A stretch of 64,000 nucleotides of DNA from JAGVPT01 sp963772165 (GTDB lineage Bacteria; Bacteroidota; Ignavibacteria; UBA10030; UBA8401), in NCBI GenBank assembly GCA_963772165.1, contig CAVYWA010000005.1, positions 124,001 through 188,000 on the forward strand. The letters run 5' to 3'. The notes beneath the pieces were generated by a model. The model worked only from the letters and a program-made list of their open reading frames with translations, searched no databases and was not told the origin of the DNA. Made by a program: the position numbers and the translations under genes. Below are positions 50,836 through 59,541 of the stretch, in pieces (within the stretch, counting starts at the first letter, position 1; each line of letters starts with the position of its first letter).

Positions 50836-51573
50836 GTGGTGAAGCCAAACCGCGTTGTCAGCCTCTCCCGTGCTCTTTCAAAACTCGGTTATTGCTCGCG
50901 CTCTCAAGCCGAAAAAATTATTATAGAAAAAAAAGTCTCGGTGAACGGAGCCATTGTCTCGCAGCCGGCGTATCGTGTGGACCCATCGCACGATAAGATT
51001 CACGTAGAGACACAAGCTCTCTCAAGAGAAAAGGAATTTGTTTACTTGTTGATGAATAAACCCGCAGGCGTTGTGACGACGCGGGCTGATGAGCGTGGAA
51101 GAACGACTGTGTTCGATCTCTTGCCGAAGGGAAAGCCGTTCATCGTCCCTGTCGGAAGATTAGACAAAGAAACGTCGGGAGCGCTGCTGTTCACAAACGA
51201 TTCTCAGCTCGGTGAACGGTTGACAAATCCGGGCTCAAAATTTCCGAAGACGTACCGGGTTGTGGCGGAGGGAACTGTGCGGGAAGAAGCCTTTGAGAAA
51301 ATTCGCAAAGGCGTAATGATTGAGGAAAAATATACGACGCTTCCGGCCGGTGTCACGAACGTCATCCACAATGAAACGTCAACCGGCTGCGACGTTACGA
51401 TTGTCGAAGGCAAAAACCGTCAGGTCAGAAAAATGTTTGAGGCAGTCGGCCACCGGGTCATTGGGCTCCAGCGCGTTTCGATCGGCCCGCTTCAATTGGG
51501 ATCGCTTCCCGTCGGCACGACGCGCCCGCTGACCGACCGGGAGATTGCTCAACTTCGAAAGAGCAGTGTGTAA
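50836..51573 (+). CDS. RNA pseudouridine synthase, RsuA/RluB/RluE family
   Basis: A 245-residue enzyme converting a uridine in rRNA to pseudouridine. N-terminal S4 domain: VSLSRALSKLGYCSRSQAEK with KKVSVNGAIV. Catalytic domain: NKPAGVVTTRADERGRTTVF, then VGRLDKETSGALLFTND with the catalytic Asp (~108), and the ending VEGKNRQVRKMFEAVGHRVI. Start is GTG 50836 or 50839. A second member of the same family lies at 61475. Which one modifies which rRNA position is unresolved. It overlaps the NUDIX gene by one base (TAATG). Confidence 0.92.
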   Translation: MVKPNRVVSLSRALSKLGYCSRSQAEKIIIEKKVSVNGAIVSQPAYRVDPSHDKIHVETQALSREKEFVYLLMNKPAGVVTTRADERGRTTVFDLLPKGKPFIVPVGRLDKETSGALLFTNDSQLGERLTNPGSKFPKTYRVVAEGTVREEAFEKIRKGVMIEEKYTTLPAGVTNVIHNETSTGCDVTIVEGKNRQVRKMFEAVGHRVIGLQRVSIGPLQLGSLPVGTTRPLTDREIAQLRKSSV

Positions 51574-52049
51574 TGGCGACCATCGAATGCAATATTGTTG
51601 AAGTCTGTATCTTCTGCTTTTCGGAGAATGGCCCGATGTTTCTCCTTCTTCGCCGGTCCAAGACGGACAGAATTTATCCCGATACATGGCAAATGGTGAG
51701 CGGATCGATTGAAGGAAACGAAACGGCGGTGAAGGCATCTTTGAGAGAGCTGAATGAAGAAACCGGGCTCGTCCCGGAGCGGTATTGGCTTGTCCCTCAC
51801 ATGAATACCTTTTTGAATCCGAAGAGGGACGTTGTTCACATTTCCGCAGTGTTTGCCGCACAAGTTCCCGCCGGTTCATTACCGACGCTCTCCCATGAAC
51901 ACTATGAGTTCGAATGGTGCTCGATGGAGCGGGCGAAGCAGCTTTTGGTCTGGCCCGGACAGGTACAAGCATTAAACATAATTCATGAGTATATTGTTGA
52001 AGGAAAGCTTGCATCGCTGCTCACCGAAATCTCGAGCGAGAAGAGATGA
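51573..52049 (+). CDS. NUDIX hydrolase
   Basis: 158 residues. The Nudix box GSIEGNETAVKASLRELNEE-TG (~46-68) matches GX5EX7REUXEEXGU and holds the metal-binding glutamates. Surroundings such as FLLLRRSKTDRIYPDTWQMVSG and HMNTFLNPKRDVVHISAVFAA resemble the dihydroneopterin triphosphate pyrophosphatase/DATP group. It cleaves a nucleoside diphosphate linked to another moiety; the precise substrate is open. It is coupled to the pseudouridine synthase upstream. Confidence 0.9.
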   Translation: MATIECNIVEVCIFCFSENGPMFLLLRRSKTDRIYPDTWQMVSGSIEGNETAVKASLRELNEETGLVPERYWLVPHMNTFLNPKRDVVHISAVFAAQVPAGSLPTLSHEHYEFEWCSMERAKQLLVWPGQVQALNIIHEYIVEGKLASLLTEISSEKR

Positions 52050-52058
52050 ATCGGGGCT

Positions 52059-52081
52059 GTTGCGTGTGTTGTTCACGCAAC
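52059..52081 (+). terminator. Hairpin after NUDIX gene, possible terminator
   Basis: GTTGCGTG at 52059-52066 pairs with CACGCAAC at 52074-52081 with a seven-base loop. It starts 10 bases after the stop. There is no U tract, so termination is uncertain. Confidence 0.4.
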
Positions 52082-52145
52082 AAGCGGCATCAACGGTTAT
52101 GAGTTTGAATTCGTTTTCGTAATTTCACCACTACAGGAGATACAC

Positions 52146-53051
52146 GTGAGTTTATTAGTCGTTGGTTCGCTTGCGCTCGATACCATCGAGACGCCGTTTG
52201 GCAAAGCTCAAGAAATGCTGGGAGGTTCCGCAGTGTATATCTCGGTTGCAGCGAGTTATTTTGCACCGCAGGTTCGATTGGTGGGAGTTGTCGGCGGAGA
52301 TTTCCCGGAACACGCGATGTCGTTTCTGGGCGAACGGAACATCGACCTCGAAGGTTTGCAGCGAATCGAAAGCGGCAAGACCTTCCAGTGGTCGGGGAAG
52401 TACCACTACGACCTGAATATGCGCGACACGATATTCACGAAGCTTAACGTGTTCGAAAAATTTGATCCGAAAATACCCGAGTCGTACCGGAAGAGCAAGT
52501 ACGTCTGTCTCGGCAACATCGACCCGGTGCTTCAGCGAAAAGTCCTCGATCAAATCGAAAAGCCGAAGCTCGTGGTCGGCGATACGATGAATTTTTGGAT
52601 TGAGGGGAAGCGTGATGAATTGATGAAGACGATGAAACACTTTGACGTCCTCATTATCAACGATTCTGAAGCCCGCCTCTTGACACAGGAGCCGAACCTC
52701 ATCCGCGCGGGGAAAAAAGTCATCGGGATGGGGCCGAAAATTCTTATCATCAAAAAAGGAGAACACGGCGCGATTCTCCTCACCGAAAATACCATCTTCT
52801 CCGCCCCGGCATATCCGATGGAAAACATTTACGACCCGACCGGCGCCGGAGACACATTCGCCGGCGGCTTTATCGGCTGGCTGGAAAAAAGCGACGACAT
52901 TTCGGATGAGAACCTGAAGAAGGCGGTCGTGTACGGAAGCGCCATGGCATCTTTCTGCGTAGAAAAATTTGGCGTCGACGGTTTGAACGAATTGACGCAT
53001 CTCAAGATTCAGGATCGATTCCGGTCATTCCGCGACTTGTCGAAATTCTGA
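52146..53051 (+). CDS. PfkB family sugar/nucleoside kinase
   Basis: A 301-residue ribokinase-superfamily kinase starting at GTG 52146 after AGGAG. N-terminal LVVGSLALDTIETPFG and GGSAVYISVAASYF form the substrate lid region. The C-terminal signature DPTGAGDTFAGGFIGWLE carries the catalytic Asp and anion hole. Family members phosphorylate sugars or nucleosides. It lies 16 bases upstream of mtnA, so a substrate such as methylthioribose, ribose-1-phosphate or a nucleoside is plausible. That would supply the 1,5-type phosphate used by MtnA-like isomerases, an inference from context. Confidence 0.9.
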   Translation: MSLLVVGSLALDTIETPFGKAQEMLGGSAVYISVAASYFAPQVRLVGVVGGDFPEHAMSFLGERNIDLEGLQRIESGKTFQWSGKYHYDLNMRDTIFTKLNVFEKFDPKIPESYRKSKYVCLGNIDPVLQRKVLDQIEKPKLVVGDTMNFWIEGKRDELMKTMKHFDVLIINDSEARLLTQEPNLIRAGKKVIGMGPKILIIKKGEHGAILLTENTIFSAPAYPMENIYDPTGAGDTFAGGFIGWLEKSDDISDENLKKAVVYGSAMASFCVEKFGVDGLNELTHLKIQDRFRSFRDLSKF

Positions 53052-53067
53052 TCAACGCTACGGCTTG

Positions 53068-54120
53068 ATGAAAAGTATTGAATGGATCGGCGGCAAAGTT
53101 CGGTTTATCGATCAAACAAAACTTCCTACCGAAGAAATCTTCGTTGAGACGGGCGACCTGGCCGTCCTCGCCGATGCGATTCGGATGTTGAAAGTCCGTG
53201 GTGCCCCCGCTCTGGGGATTGCGGCAGCGTACGGTGTCGTTCTCGGCATACAGCATGTTCACTCCAAAAATTCGCGAGAATTCTACGAAGCCGTTCAACA
53301 AGCGGCTTCAGCGATTGCACAAACCCGTCCAACGGCAAAGAATCTTTTCTGGGCGCTGGAACGAATGCGTTCCGTCTGCCGTCTAAATCTCCATGAGAGC
53401 GTAGAACGGATCAAGCAGATTTTGCTGGATGAGGCATTGCGCATCCATGAGGAAGATGCGCGAATGTGCATCGCAATCGGAAAGCACGGTGCGCCATTGG
53501 TTCCGGATCCTTCGACGATTTTGACACACTGCAATACCGGATCTCTGGCAACGGGCGGCGATGGAACAGCGCAAGCAATCATCACGACAGCGTTTGAACA
53601 AGGAAAAGCTATCTCCGTGTATGCGGATGAGACGCGCCCACTCCTTCAGGGCGCTCGGTTAACCGCATGGGAATTGCAAAAACGCGGAATCCACGTAACG
53701 GTTATCGCCGACAATGCGGCGGCTGTGGTGATGGCGATGAAGAAGATTGACCTCGTCGTTGTCGGCGCTGACAGGATTGCAGCGAATGGCGACACCGCGA
53801 ACAAAGTGGGCACCTATAACGTAGCGATTATCGCCAAAGAGCATGGCATTCCATTTTATGTTGCCGCTCCGACTTCGACGTTCGATATTTCTATTGCCGA
53901 CGGCGCCCTGATTCCGATTGAAGAACGCGATCCGAAGGAAGTTTCGGAAGGATTTGGAAAGCGGACCGTGCCCTTTGGCGTGCGCGTCTATTCACCGGCA
54001 TTCGATGTGACTCCGCACTCATACATCACGGCGATTGTCACTGAACGAGGGATCTTGCGTCCGCCGTTCGCTGAGTCGATCCGCGCGGTGCTTCAAGATT
54101 CAAGCGGGCACATCGTATGA
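53068..54120 (+). CDS. mtnA: S-methyl-5-thioribose-1-phosphate isomerase (MtnA)
   Basis: 350 residues of the eIF2B-like isomerase family. It converts methylthioribose-1-phosphate to methylthioribulose-1-phosphate in methionine salvage. Motifs: IEWIGGKVRFIDQTKLP, MLKVRGAPALGIAAAYG, the catalytic Cys in LTHCNTGSLATGG (~154), YADETRPLLQGARLTAWEL, and the catalytic Asp in VVGADRIAANGDTANKVGTY (~233). The motifs fit MtnA better than archaeal ribose-1,5-bisphosphate isomerase. mtnBCD are absent here. It overlaps recO by 4 bases. Confidence 0.94.
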   Translation: MKSIEWIGGKVRFIDQTKLPTEEIFVETGDLAVLADAIRMLKVRGAPALGIAAAYGVVLGIQHVHSKNSREFYEAVQQAASAIAQTRPTAKNLFWALERMRSVCRLNLHESVERIKQILLDEALRIHEEDARMCIAIGKHGAPLVPDPSTILTHCNTGSLATGGDGTAQAIITTAFEQGKAISVYADETRPLLQGARLTAWELQKRGIHVTVIADNAAAVVMAMKKIDLVVVGADRIAANGDTANKVGTYNVAIIAKEHGIPFYVAAPTSTFDISIADGALIPIEERDPKEVSEGFGKRTVPFGVRVYSPAFDVTPHSYITAIVTERGILRPPFAESIRAVLQDSSGHIV

Positions 54121-54884
54121 TCGTATCAACCGATGCCATTGTGCTTCGCTCGATGAAGTACGGCGAATCAAGCAAGATCGTGACGCTCTACTCGGAGAAG
54201 TTTGGAAAAATCAAAGTCATTGCAAAGGGAGCCAGGAGTGCGAAGAGCAAATTCGGCGCGTCGCTCGAGCCGATGATGCATTCCTCAGTTATTTTTTACA
54301 AGAAGGAACAGCGTGATTTACATGTGCTTTCCAAATGCGAGCTGAGCAAGCCTTTTCTTAAGTTCGACGGGAACGGAGACAGATTGGCCGTCGGTCTGGC
54401 AGTGGTCGAACTCGTCAATTTGGTGATGCATGATGAAGAAGAAAATCTTCCGATGTTTACGCTGCTCGTCGAGACATTGGAGGCCGTCGACCGGGCTTCT
54501 CAAAACTTAATGAATATTTTTTTTGCTTTTGAGCTGCATCTGCTCGAAATTTTTGGCTATGGACTGAATCTTCATGATTGCATGCGATGCGGGCGCAGCG
54601 TCGTTGAAAACGAGGAAGTCGAGGGGGTTTTCCTGCTTTTGGCCAACGGCTCGGTGATGTGCTCCGATTGTCATTCTGTGTTAAACGCAGGAGGCATCAA
54701 GGCGTCTAAAGGGATCGTTCAATCGTTGTTTCAATTGCAGTCGATACCGATAGATTCCGTCGACACGATGAACCTCGCCTTGCCGAAGAAAGATGAAACC
54801 CTGGCATTGCTGCAGACGTATCTGAAATACCATATTGCCGGCGTACGAACGTTGAAGTCACTTTCGTTGTTTACAAATGTGTAA
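54117..54884 (+). CDS. recO: DNA repair protein RecO
   Basis: A 255-residue recombination mediator that helps load RecA on SSB-coated single strands. The N-terminal OB fold is VSTDAIVLRSMKYGESSKIV, with LYSEKFGKIKVIAKGAR. A helical middle follows (LAVGLAVVELVNLVMHDEE). The C-terminal zinc-binding part has CMRCGRSV and CSDCHSVL. Length is normal. Coupled to mtnA by an ATGA overlap, although the functions are unrelated. Confidence 0.93.
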   Translation: MIVSTDAIVLRSMKYGESSKIVTLYSEKFGKIKVIAKGARSAKSKFGASLEPMMHSSVIFYKKEQRDLHVLSKCELSKPFLKFDGNGDRLAVGLAVVELVNLVMHDEEENLPMFTLLVETLEAVDRASQNLMNIFFAFELHLLEIFGYGLNLHDCMRCGRSVVENEEVEGVFLLLANGSVMCSDCHSVLNAGGIKASKGIVQSLFQLQSIPIDSVDTMNLALPKKDETLALLQTYLKYHIAGVRTLKSLSLFTNV

Positions 54885-54926
54885 CCGCTTATTTACTTAT
54901 CACTGTTTTCAGGAGGCTGTTGAAAT

Positions 54927-56447
54927 ATGAAAAGGTCTGTTTTCGCTGCGTTGTTTCTTATCCTCATCGGCGTCATCTTTGGTGCCGTTCTCGTTTCGAA
55001 CTTCGACGGCGTCGATCTCGGGCTGGCGCAAAACAAGTCGGTGAAGCTTGGAGCCGAACGAAATCAGGTGAAGGCCAACTCCGAGCTGAAGGCGTTGAAC
55101 GAGGCGTTCGTCGGAGTTGCAAAAGAGGCGACGCCTTCCGTCGTGTCGATCGTTGTCACGACGAAAGCAAAAAAACCGCAAGATAATGAATTCTTCCATT
55201 TCTTTCCCGATTTCAAATTTAGAATGCCTGAAGAGGAACAAACTCAGGGAGCTGGCTCCGGCGTGATCGTCACAAGCGATGGTTACATCGTGACGAATAA
55301 CCACGTCGTTGAGGATGCCGATGAGAACGGCATCGAGGTTGTCTTAAGCGATACCCGGCGGTTCAAAGCGAAGGTCGTGGGAACCGACCCGCTGACCGAT
55401 GTCGGCGTTGTGAAAATTGATGCGAGCGACCTTCCTGTTGCTGTGCTGGGAAACTCCGACGAATTGCAGGTCGGGCAGTGGGCAATCGCTATCGGAAATC
55501 CGCTGGCACTGACGTCGACCGTCACTGCGGGCATCATCAGTTATCTGGGCCGCAATATTCAGATTATCGGTGATAATTACGGTGTGGAAAATTTCATCCA
55601 AACAGATGCGGCGATCAATCCGGGAAACAGCGGCGGCGCGCTCGTCAATATATACGGTGAAGTCGTCGGCATCAATACCGCCATCGCAACGACGAACGCC
55701 CGTTACCAGGGATACGGGTTCGCGATCCCGATCAACCTGGCGAAAACGGTCGCGGAAGATTTGATCCTTCACGGAAAAGTCGAACGGGGATACATCGGCG
55801 TATCGATTTCCGCCGTTGATGCAACTGTCGCGAAGGCAGCAGGGCTTGATAAAATTGAAGGTGTGTTGGTGCAGGATCTTGTTGAGGGCGGAGCGGCGAA
55901 GGATGCGGGAATCAAAGAAGGAGATATCATTCTTTCTGTGGATGGCAAACTTGTGAAGGCTCCGAACGAACTTCAATCGATTATCGCAGGAAGGCATCCC
56001 GGAGAAAAAGTCGTGCTGCAGATTTGGCGGGATAAGACCGCGATCGAAAAGAACGTTATATTGAAACCGCGGCCCGATAAATCCAGCGTGGCGGCGAACG
56101 GCGGTGATAACGATAACGAGGGAGATGCCGCACCCGAAAAGGTTTCTAAACCCGTTCAGTTCGATGCTCTGGGCTTCTCTGTCTCGAAGGCGGATCCTAA
56201 GATCAAAAAGGAACGAAAAGTGGACAGCGATATTATCGTCTCAAGCGTTAAACGGTACAGCGAGGCAGACAACCGGCAAATTCAAGAAGGGGACATCATC
56301 GTTGAGGCGGATAGGAAGGAAATTTCCTCCGTTGCCGAATTTGAAAAATTGGTGAAGTCAAAGAAGCCGGGAGACGCTCTTATGCTCCGCGTAAAGAGCT
56401 CGAACGGTGCCTCGCGATTTATTGCCGTCCAGATCCCGAACGATTGA
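54927..56447 (+). CDS. degP: Periplasmic serine protease, DegP/HtrA family
   Basis: A 506-residue envelope chaperone-protease. The N-terminal helix (FAALFLILIGVIFGAVLV) exports or anchors it. The trypsin-like domain has the triad His in TNNHVVEDA (~124), Asp in DPLTDVGVVKID (~158) and Ser in NPGNSGGALVN (~236). PDZ1 (~290-390) begins GYIGVSISAVDATVAKAAG; PDZ2 (~430-506) includes EGDIIVEADRKEISSVAEFE. It degrades or refolds misfolded periplasmic proteins. It is followed by a strong terminator. Two PDZ domains fit DegP/DegQ better than DegS. Confidence 0.95.
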   Translation: MKRSVFAALFLILIGVIFGAVLVSNFDGVDLGLAQNKSVKLGAERNQVKANSELKALNEAFVGVAKEATPSVVSIVVTTKAKKPQDNEFFHFFPDFKFRMPEEEQTQGAGSGVIVTSDGYIVTNNHVVEDADENGIEVVLSDTRRFKAKVVGTDPLTDVGVVKIDASDLPVAVLGNSDELQVGQWAIAIGNPLALTSTVTAGIISYLGRNIQIIGDNYGVENFIQTDAAINPGNSGGALVNIYGEVVGINTAIATTNARYQGYGFAIPINLAKTVAEDLILHGKVERGYIGVSISAVDATVAKAAGLDKIEGVLVQDLVEGGAAKDAGIKEGDIILSVDGKLVKAPNELQSIIAGRHPGEKVVLQIWRDKTAIEKNVILKPRPDKSSVAANGGDNDNEGDAAPEKVSKPVQFDALGFSVSKADPKIKKERKVDSDIIVSSVKRYSEADNRQIQEGDIIVEADRKEISSVAEFEKLVKSKKPGDALMLRVKSSNGASRFIAVQIPND

Positions 56448-56483
56448 CGATTTGTCATTTAAGTTTATTCCTCTTTAAATTGA

Positions 56484-56519
56484 AAAAAGTCTCTGTGATG
56501 TTTTGCAGAGACTTTTTTT
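56484..56519 (+). terminator. Strong rho-independent terminator after degP
   Basis: AAAAAGTCTCTG at 56484-56495 pairs with CAGAGACTTTTT at 56506-56517 across a ten-base loop, ending in a run of seven T. Located 37 bases after the stop. Confidence 0.93.
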
Positions 56520-56601
56520 GTATATTGCCTCCGTCACAGAGTGGCTATCCCCAACGAAAATAGCTTTATCATATTTTTTGAGTGACTGAAAGGAAACGGG
56601 A

Positions 56602-57783
56602 GTGATACGATATCTGACTTCAGGGGAATCTCATGGTCAAGGCTTAGTCGGCGTTGTCGAAGGGCTTCCCGCCGGTATTGAAATCTCGTCTGAGTACATT
56701 AACCGGCAATTGTGGCGCCGCCAGCAAGGGTACGGCCGCGGGGGAAGAATGAGAATTGAATCGGATACGGTAGAAATTCTTTCGGGAGTGAGGTTCGGGA
56801 AAACGCTCGGATCGCCAATCGCCCTTGTTGTCCGGAATAGAGATTGGGCGAACTGGACGGAGAAGATGTCGGTCGAAGGGAGTGGAAGCGGAGTCGAAAA
56901 AATTTCTATACCCCGTCCCGGCCATGCGGATTTAGCCGGTGCATTCAAATACGGTTTCGATGATCTTCGAAATGTCATCGACCGAGCCAGCGCACGTGAG
57001 ACAGCTATGAGAGTCGCGTTGTGTACTGTCGTCAGGAAGTTTCTGGAAACGTTCGGCATGTTTATCGGCAGCCACGTGATCAGCATTGGCCCGGCGGAGG
57101 TCAATGACCGCGTGACGATCGATAAGCTTATCAAAAAACTTGTCACAGCATCGAACAAAGGATACGCGGTTGCCGAAGAGGCGGACAAGTCGGAAGTAAG
57201 AATATTGGATAAGAGGGCCGCGGAAAAAGCGGTAAGGGCGATCAAAGCCGCCAAAAAACAAGGAGACACACTCGGCGGAGTTTTTGAAGTGCTTGTTACA
57301 GGTGTCCCGACAGGCTTGGGAAGTTACGTCGAATACGACAGAAAACTTGATGGTCAACTGGCACAAGCGATAGTCTCAATTCACGCCGTGAAGGGAGTTG
57401 AGATAGGGAATGCGTTTCTTAATTCGACATTGTTTGGCTCTGAAGTTCACGATGCAATTCTTCCCGGCAAAAGGGAAAATTTCATTCGTCCAACGAACAG
57501 AGCGGGCGGCCTTGAAGGGGGTGTAACAACAGGCGAAATGATCATTCTTCACGGAGCGATGAAACCAATCTCAACTCTGGCGAAGTCCCTGCAGTCAGTC
57601 GATTTGAAGACAATGAAGGCCGTTCCGGCGCGATATGAACGTTCGGATGTGTGTGCGGTTCCGGCTTGTTCTGTCATTGCAGAAGCTGTTATTGCCCCGG
57701 TGCTGGCGAATGCCTTTTTGGAAAAATTTGGGGGAGATTCGGTCTCTGAAATACGAAAACGCTATAAAAAGAGCGAAAGATGA
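56602..57783 (+). CDS. aroC: Chorismate synthase
   Basis: A 393-residue FMN-dependent enzyme that makes chorismate from EPSP at the end of the shikimate pathway. It starts at GTG 56602, behind AAAGGAAACGGGA. Family motifs: LTSGESHGQGLVGVVEGLPAG, RRQQGYGRGGRMRIESD, GSPIALVVRNRDWANW, RPGHADLAGAFKYG, DLRNVIDRASARETAMRVA, and the C-terminal TNRAGGLEGGVTTGE with VPARYERSDVCAVPAC. All segments run the expected length. No other aromatic pathway gene is in the window. Confidence 0.96.
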   Translation: MIRYLTSGESHGQGLVGVVEGLPAGIEISSEYINRQLWRRQQGYGRGGRMRIESDTVEILSGVRFGKTLGSPIALVVRNRDWANWTEKMSVEGSGSGVEKISIPRPGHADLAGAFKYGFDDLRNVIDRASARETAMRVALCTVVRKFLETFGMFIGSHVISIGPAEVNDRVTIDKLIKKLVTASNKGYAVAEEADKSEVRILDKRAAEKAVRAIKAAKKQGDTLGGVFEVLVTGVPTGLGSYVEYDRKLDGQLAQAIVSIHAVKGVEIGNAFLNSTLFGSEVHDAILPGKRENFIRPTNRAGGLEGGVTTGEMIILHGAMKPISTLAKSLQSVDLKTMKAVPARYERSDVCAVPACSVIAEAVIAPVLANAFLEKFGGDSVSEIRKRYKKSER

Positions 57784-57827
57784 CAGGTTTTCTCCATCCT
57801 CATTAACTATTAATAACCGCCCATTTC

Positions 57828-57856
57828 TTGACAATCCCCCATGAGAATGCTATATT
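57828..57856 (+). promoter_or_regulatory. Consensus sigma-70 promoter before the HNH gene
   Basis: TTGACA at 57828-57833, 17-base spacer, TATATT at 57851-57856. Transcription would begin near 57863, leaving a ~100-base leader with a hairpin at 57911-57932. Confidence 0.8.
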
Positions 57857-57910
57857 TTAACCATCTGGAAGTCAGCGTTGAAGTAACACTAGAAGGTTAA
57901 ATTTTAAAAT

Positions 57911-57932
57911 GCCCGGCATTAATCGGGCTTTT
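57911..57932 (+). terminator. Leader hairpin with T tract, possible attenuator
   Basis: GCCCG at 57911-57915 and CGGGC at 57924-57928 enclose an eight-base loop, followed by TTTTA. It lies between promoter and start codon of the HNH gene. The stem is short, so attenuation is only a possibility. Confidence 0.45.
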
Positions 57933-57964
57933 ATACAATCTCCAGAAAATATTAACTGTTTACG

Positions 57965-58525
57965 GTGAATGAGGAGGCTGTCTTCAGTTCAAAACTTACT
58001 TCGAAAAGCATTCATGGTCGGTTGAATAGCAAAGTTTTAGTGCTCAACCAAAACTACGAACCAATGAGTGTCTGCAATGTCAAGAAAGCTATCATCTTGC
58101 TTTTTCTCGGAAAGGCGGAGCTGATTGAGGCTCATACGGGAAAACTTCTCCGTTCTGTCTCGTTGTCAATGCCTTTTCCCAGCGTCGTACGCCTCTCTGT
58201 GTATATTCGCGTCCCGTATAAAAAAATTATTCTGTCCCGCAAGAACATTCTCAGGCGTGACAGCCACCGGTGCCAGTTTTGCGGCAGGGGAGATTTACCT
58301 CTGACCGTTGACCATGTACTTCCCCGTTCACGGGGCGGCGAGGATACTTGGGAAAATCTGGTATGTGCATGCGTGCAATGCAACAATGCCAAAGGAGATC
58401 GGACTCCTGAAGAGGCACGAATGCCTCTGATGCGAAGGCCAAGTCGTCCCAACCATGTCACTTTTATAAGACATTTTGTTGGAAATATTGATGACCGCTG
58501 GAAGCCGTACCTCTTCATGAACTAA
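57965..58525 (+). CDS. Stand-alone HNH endonuclease family protein
   Basis: A 186-residue protein starting at GTG 57965. The N-terminal ~95 residues (VLVLNQNYEPMSVCNVKKA, FLGKAELIEAHTGKLLRS) form a small domain common to a widespread chromosomal HNH family. The HNH/beta-beta-alpha metal finger has RDSHRCQFCGRGDLPLTVDH (~98-117), RSRGGEDTWENLVCACVQCN and NNAKGDRTPEEARM, with two CxxC-type pairs and the catalytic His of VDHVLPRS. Its biological job is not known; it is not next to a modification gene, so a restriction system is unlikely. Confidence 0.88.
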   Translation: MNEEAVFSSKLTSKSIHGRLNSKVLVLNQNYEPMSVCNVKKAIILLFLGKAELIEAHTGKLLRSVSLSMPFPSVVRLSVYIRVPYKKIILSRKNILRRDSHRCQFCGRGDLPLTVDHVLPRSRGGEDTWENLVCACVQCNNAKGDRTPEEARMPLMRRPSRPNHVTFIRHFVGNIDDRWKPYLFMN

Positions 58526-58554
58526 TTGCCGCAGAAGGAGATTTTTTAAGGTCA

Positions 58555-59538
58555 TTGACAGCTAAGAAAAGAATACTGAGCGGGATGCGCCCTACCGGGA
58601 AACTCCATCTGGGGCATCTCGTTGGAGCGCTGGAAAATTGGGTTGCGCTTCAAAACGAATTTGACAATTTTCATCTCATTGCCGATTACCATGCTCTCAC
58701 GACGAATGTCGATACTCATAACTTGTACCAGCACTCGATTGACATGGTTATCGACTGGCTTGCAGCCGGCATCGATCCGGTAAAAAGCCCGATATTCCGG
58801 CAATCGCGGATTAAGGAACACTCGGAACTCCATCTGATCTTTTCCATGCTGATCACAACCGCCCGATTAGAACGCAATCCGACGCTAAAGGATCAGGTTC
58901 GTGATTTGAACATCGAAACAATGTCGTACGGTCATTTAGGATATCCGGTACTGCAAGCGGCCGACATTTTGTTGTATAAAGGAGACGTTGTCCCAGTCGG
59001 AGAAGACCAGGTTCCTCATATCGAGATCACTCGTGAAATCGCACGGCGGTTTAACAATCAATACGGAACCGTCTTTCCGGAGCCCGAACCGAGGCTGACG
59101 AAGTTTGCACGGCTTCCCGGTCTCGATGGCAATCAAAAAATGAGCAAATCTACGGGGAACACTATCCTGCTGTCGGATTCGCCCGATGAAATTCGGAAAA
59201 AATTGAAGACAGCAGTCACCGACCCGGCAAAAGTTCGTAAAGGCGATCCCGGCCACCCCGACATCTGTCTTGTTTTTACATACCATCAGAAATTCAATGC
59301 GGCTGCAGTGCCGGAGATCCGGCGCACCTGCGAGTCGGGAGCGCTTGGCTGCGCCGATTGCAAGGTTATGTGCGCGGGAAAAATCTCGGACATCCTCGCT
59401 CCCATTCGCGCGAAAAGAGCGTACTACGAATCGCATCTCGACGAAGTGAAGAACATCTTGGCGGATGGTGAGGAGCGCGGGCGAAAAGTTGCGGTCAAAA
59501 CGATGGAAGAGGTTCACGCAGTCATGTCGCTGGGATAA
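58555..59538 (+). CDS. trpS: Tryptophanyl-tRNA synthetase
   Basis: A 327-residue class I synthetase that charges tRNA-Trp. It starts at TTG 58555 after GAAGGAG/AAGG. The HIGH-type motif is PTGKLHLGHLVGAL (~13-26). GYPVLQAADILLYKGDVVPVGEDQ binds tryptophan and the KMSKS loop is NQKMSKSTGN (~194). SDSPDEIRKKLKTAVTDPAK and the C-terminal anticodon-binding part are complete. It leads a compact run trpS-scpA-scpB-rluB-malQ-lysS. Confidence 0.96.
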   Translation: MTAKKRILSGMRPTGKLHLGHLVGALENWVALQNEFDNFHLIADYHALTTNVDTHNLYQHSIDMVIDWLAAGIDPVKSPIFRQSRIKEHSELHLIFSMLITTARLERNPTLKDQVRDLNIETMSYGHLGYPVLQAADILLYKGDVVPVGEDQVPHIEITREIARRFNNQYGTVFPEPEPRLTKFARLPGLDGNQKMSKSTGNTILLSDSPDEIRKKLKTAVTDPAKVRKGDPGHPDICLVFTYHQKFNAAAVPEIRRTCESGALGCADCKVMCAGKISDILAPIRAKRAYYESHLDEVKNILADGEERGRKVAVKTMEEVHAVMSLG

Positions 59539-59541
59539 CGA

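Noticed and set aside
52155..53000. 281-codon open frame antisense to the PfkB kinase
   Set aside because: The sense strand carries full PfkB motifs; the antisense protein shows no family features.
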